DNA of 13,067 nucleotides from Victivallales bacterium (GTDB taxonomy: Bacteria; Verrucomicrobiota; Lentisphaeria; Oligosphaerales; Oligosphaeraceae): assembly GCA_017963875.1 (NCBI GenBank), contig JAGCTA010000013.1, forward strand, positions 1 through 13,067, in the 5' to 3' direction. A program made the translations under genes and the position numbers. Each line of letters opens with the position of its first letter. The first letter of the stretch is position 1. Below are positions 12,383 to 13,067 of the stretch, one piece after another. Below the pieces are notes generated by a model, which saw only the letters and a program-made list of their open reading frames with translations, was not told the DNA's origin and ran no database searches.

Positions 12383-13067
12383 TTATTTGGGCAGCCTAAT
12401 CAAATGTCTATTGTTGGGGAGTTGTGCGTTATGATACACCGTCGCGTCATCGACGCGCACCGTATATCCTTCCTTCACGCCTGGAAAATGAGTGGTTCCA
12501 TCGTCGGGACAATCCCAGAAAATCTGCACGCGGTGGCCGCGGAAGGCAATGCTCCACGTCAGATAACCCGTTTTCGGATCAAGCGCGGCGGGGAGAATGG
12601 AAAAGCCCTCTGGTTCGGGCATGAAGCCGATGACGTGCTTGACCATCATGTCGAGTCCACCCGCCATTTCGGTTATGAAGAGCATGTAATTATCCACCAG
12701 GCGGTCGGGTCTTTGATAGCCTGATGCACGGCCGCCTTGCGGACGCATGAAAAGTTCCATGGTCTTGCGGGTGATCCACGCGGCGGAATCGCGGTCATAT
12801 CGCGCCAGGCCGATTTCGACGAGATAGTTGTTGCGCCCGCATATATCGCCAGACCAGATGTGGCCTCGACCTGGGTAACTCAGCGCAATGGTTGGCACGG
12901 CATAGCGGGAACCAAACTCCTTCGGGTCTTTCAGTAGCGCTAGAACCTTTTGCGCCTGCTGCTCTGTGGGGATGCCTGCCATCAACGGCGTGAAGCCGCT
13001 GGCGGCACGGCAGAGAAGTTTCGTATGGTCGTCGGCAAACACGTCGTAGTAGAAGCCGCTTTCCTCA
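12383..13067 (-). CDS. C-terminal part of an (alpha/alpha)6-barrel glycosidase, GH63/MGH1-like (5' end outside window)
   Basis: The frame is open to the window edge, giving the last 227 or so residues. The visible start reads EESGFYYDVFADD, then GFTPLMAGIPTEQQAQKVL, KEFGSRYAVPTIA and HIWSGDICGRNNYLVEIGL. This order (GFYYD, PL-x-AGI, a FGS..-VPT strip, then W-x-G-x-x-x-x-x-NYL) is that of GH63, GH37 and mannosylglycerate-hydrolase-like (MGH1) alpha-glycosidases. The final 80 residues (SILPAALDP, WSIAFRGHRVQIFW, VKEGYTVRVDDATV) form a beta-sandwich cap. A clear catalytic Glu in the usual late position is not obvious; Glu residues at TEMAGG and PEPEG are candidates. Whether it is secreted cannot be judged without the N-terminus. 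It is the most upstream gene of the right-hand minus-strand group. Confidence 0.7.
   Translation of the reverse strand, partial: EESGFYYDVFADDHTKLLCRAASGFTPLMAGIPTEQQAQKVLALLKDPKEFGSRYAVPTIALSYPGRGHIWSGDICGRNNYLVEIGLARYDRDSAAWITRKTMELFMRPQGGRASGYQRPDRLVDNYMLFITEMAGGLDMMVKHVIGFMPEPEGFSILPAALDPKTGYLTWSIAFRGHRVQIFWDCPDDGTTHFPGVKEGYTVRVDDATVYHNAQLPNNRHLIRLPK

Overview
The window is about 13 kb of bacterial chromosome carrying a carbohydrate-degrading gene neighbourhood. Two very large proteins have Sec signal peptides. One of them has three jelly-roll modules, an Ig-like spacer, a (beta/alpha)8 barrel and a C-terminal galactose-binding-like domain. Together with roughly even base composition and many CAZyme-like genes that fit no tidy family, this style recalls the Lentisphaerota/Victivallales or related PVC-group gut and rumen bacteria. 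That assignment is an impression from protein style; the window holds no marker gene.

Left part (1-2766): the 3' end of a GH9-like (alpha/alpha)6-barrel hydrolase (+) runs convergently into a minus-strand set: a cytoplasmic beta-propeller glycosidase-like protein (304-1410) and, upstream of it, a zinc-type medium-chain sugar/polyol dehydrogenase (1580-2608) with its own likely promoter and a TGTAC-N4-GTACA palindrome.

Centre (2767-8323): a 924-residue secreted fusion of an alpha/beta-hydrolase, a middle domain and a C45-type Ntn-hydrolase (minus strand) is divergent from a 661-residue cytoplasmic TIM-barrel protein (plus strand). The 396-bp divergent spacer holds a candidate promoter, a perfect 17-bp palindrome and several leader stem-loops. 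After the 661-residue gene comes a 400-bp convergent spacer with three copies of CCGACATCGGCT (the first forms a terminator), a perfect 11-bp-arm hairpin, and an unexplained open frame running past the end of the next gene.

Right part (8324-13067, all minus strand): the 5' portion of a broken-off (alpha/alpha)6-barrel glycosidase lies beyond the window edge, and its 3' end is at 12383. It is followed by a higB-higA toxin-antitoxin pair and then the 1078-residue secreted multi-domain glycoside hydrolase.

Taken together, secreted enzymes (1078-residue GH, 924-residue double hydrolase) could open and deacylate a decorated glycan outside the cytoplasm. Cytoplasmic propeller and TIM-barrel enzymes plus the dehydrogenase could finish released oligosaccharides. 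No transporter, SusC/D pair or regulator is visible, so the substrate cannot be named. I found no tRNA, rRNA, CRISPR array or insertion sequence. The items most worth following up are the esterase/Ntn-hydrolase fusion, the unassigned 661-residue protein, and the repeat/relic-rich spacer at 7924-8323.
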